NCBI RefSeq assembly: GCF_016722765.1
Contig: NZ_JAEQND010000013.1
Span: forward strand, 62,001-126,000
DNA: 64,000 nucleotides
Reading direction: 5' to 3'
Origin: Ramlibacter alkalitolerans
GTDB taxonomy: Bacteria; Pseudomonadota; Gammaproteobacteria; Burkholderiales; Burkholderiaceae_C
Shown: positions 63,033 to 64,000 of the stretch, piece by piece
Numbering within the stretch: the stretch's first letter is position 1
How the letters are laid out: every line of letters begins with the position of its first letter
The notes under the pieces: model-generated
What the model was told of the DNA's origin: nothing
The model's input: the letters and a program-made list of their open reading frames with translations, nothing else
Databases searched by the model: none
Made by a program: the position numbers and the translations under genes

Positions 63033-63969
63033 GCCCACCGAGGCGGAAGACGCAGGACTGATTCTTTTCCCGAAGGCGCAGAAGCTCTTCGAGGAAGCCA
63101 TGGCCATCGAGGCCGTGGACGCGCAAGAGGCCGGTTCCATTGGCTACATGGCCCGCGCGCTGGTGCAGGCCACCATCCCGCACCGCGACCCTGGAAAGAC
63201 CGTGCCGGCATGGGGGCGCCACAACGGCGACCTGAGCTTGGTGATTCGCCCGGGCTACACGGTGAACAAGAAGAACGAGCCGGTGTCCCTCGGCTATCCG
63301 TACGGCACGGTGCCGCGCCTTCTGCTGGCGTGGCTGTCGACAGAGGCGGTGCGCACCCGGGAACGCAAGGTGGTCCTGGGTGAAACCCTATCGGGTTTCA
63401 TGCGCGAGCTAGGCATGGAACCCACAGGCGGCCGAAACGGCAGCATCACGCGGCTGCGCGAGCAGATGAAGCGCCTGTTCGCCTCGTCCATCAGCATCAA
63501 CTACGCGACACGCGACGCCTGGGCCGACGCCGGTTTCCGGATTAGCGACAAAGCCACAATCTGGTGGGACCCTGTGGCGCCCGAGCAGGCCGGTCTCTGG
63601 CAGTCCAGCGTGGTGCTCAGCGAGCAGTTCTTCAAGGAAGTGGTGGAGCACCCGGTGCCCATCGACCTACGCGCCCTAAAAGTCCTGCGCCAGTCGCCTC
63701 TCGCGCTGGACATCTACAGCTGGCTGACCTACCGGATGTTCTACCTGCGCCGGCCCACCCAGGTGCCGTGGGAGAGCCTGATGATGCAGTTCGGCTCCGA
63801 CTACGCCGAGGTGCGCATGTTCAAGCGGCGGTTCCTCGAGGCGCTCAAGCAGGTCACGGTGGTCTATCCCTGCCTGGTGGAGCCGGAAAAGGCGGGCCTG
63901 AAGCTCGCCCCAAGCAAGACCCACGTGCGCAAGATTACGGGCGGCGGGAAACCCGCGCTGGACCTTTGA
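63010..63969 (+). CDS. repA: Plasmid replication initiator RepA (RepA_C family, PF04796-like)
   Basis: 319 residues. Blocks recognised: SLVIRPGYTVNKKNEPVSLGYPYGTVPRLLLAWLSTEAVRT (cited in part: GYPYGTVPRLLLAWLSTEA, about 95-113), LGMEPTGGRNGSITRLREQM near 135, ALDIYSWLTYRMFYLRRP near 232 and the winged-helix-like end FKRRFLEALKQVTVVYP. These match the plasmid RepA family that opens iteron origins. It starts inside the end of the ParG-like gene, so replication and partition genes are one operon under the par operator. No iteron cluster other than the GYRC arrays was recognised nearby. Confidence 0.9.
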   Translation: MAKRNPAEPTEAEDAGLILFPKAQKLFEEAMAIEAVDAQEAGSIGYMARALVQATIPHRDPGKTVPAWGRHNGDLSLVIRPGYTVNKKNEPVSLGYPYGTVPRLLLAWLSTEAVRTRERKVVLGETLSGFMRELGMEPTGGRNGSITRLREQMKRLFASSISINYATRDAWADAGFRISDKATIWWDPVAPEQAGLWQSSVVLSEQFFKEVVEHPVPIDLRALKVLRQSPLALDIYSWLTYRMFYLRRPTQVPWESLMMQFGSDYAEVRMFKRRFLEALKQVTVVYPCLVEPEKAGLKLAPSKTHVRKITGGGKPALDL

Positions 63970-64000
63970 CCATGCGTTCCAGCCAGCCCTCGATTTCGTC
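63935..64000 (-). CDS. Possible 3' end of a gene entering from the right edge
   Basis: On the minus strand an open frame (DEIEGWLERMVKGPARVSRRP, then stop at 63937-63935) enters from beyond the window and overlaps the last 35 bases of repA. The hydrophilic, helix-like reading is plausible, but 21 codons are too few to be sure. Confidence 0.25.
   Translation of the reverse strand, partial: DEIEGWLERMVKGPARVSRRP

Overview
The window reads as about 64 kb of the backbone of a large, GC-rich, self-transmissible plasmid from a betaproteobacterium, most likely Burkholderiales. The evidence is the combination of a parA-parG-like-repA replication/partition cassette (62.1-64.0 kb), a P-type trbBCDEJLFGI mating-pair apparatus with relaxase, coupling protein and TraF-like peptidase (37.2-54.7 kb), a kfrA-like gene, plasmid topoisomerase III and SSB. 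No rRNA, ribosomal protein or core metabolic genes are present. No insertion sequence, antibiotic resistance gene or CRISPR array was seen. The host assignment is inference from gene content and composition.

Layout. 0-11.8 kb: DNA-metabolism and small membrane genes (partial Replic_Relax-like protein, YdjM-like hydrolase, prepilin peptidase, an FtsZ homologue, topoisomerase III, a metallophosphoesterase, a P-loop kinase). 11.9-25.9 kb: a type IVb pilus locus (secretin, PilP-like, PilQ ATPase, PilR, two bitopic assembly proteins, PilS-like pilin), then five short-headed secreted proteins; three of these end in an FGE/C-type-lectin-like domain. 25.9-31 kb: kfrA, ssb, several orphan genes and an initiator tRNA, embedded in ten arrays of 8-bp-periodic GYRC boxes. 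31.5-37.2 kb: two intergenic regions that look like structured non-coding RNAs, an XRE-type regulator operon and unrecognised proteins. 37.2-55.1 kb: conjugation genes, interrupted by a tyrosine-recombinase-like gene lacking the expected tyrosine. 55.1-61.8 kb: a TpsB/TpsA two-partner secretion pair, then a leftward plsC-like and two secreted-protein genes. 62.0-64.0 kb: parA, an RHH centromere-binding candidate and repA, behind an eleventh GYRC array.

Two recurrent promoter-like motifs organise most of this. Type A (AGCAC, 19-20 bp, CTACAC or CTATAC) lies before the partial gene at the left end, topB, ssb, traF-like, plsC-like, several small membrane proteins and both candidate ncRNAs. Type B (AACAC-like, exactly 16 bp, TCTAAC-like) lies before the pilus, T4SS, two-partner secretion, ftsZ-like and tRNA-fMet units. 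Neither matches sigma-70 well. Together with the GYRC arrays, which have the 8-bp period of ParG-type operator boxes, they suggest a plasmid-wide regulatory network: type A for maintenance and housekeeping, type B for surface structures and transfer, and a ParG-like protein bound at one end of the backbone. All functional statements come from reading the sequence; no database search was run.
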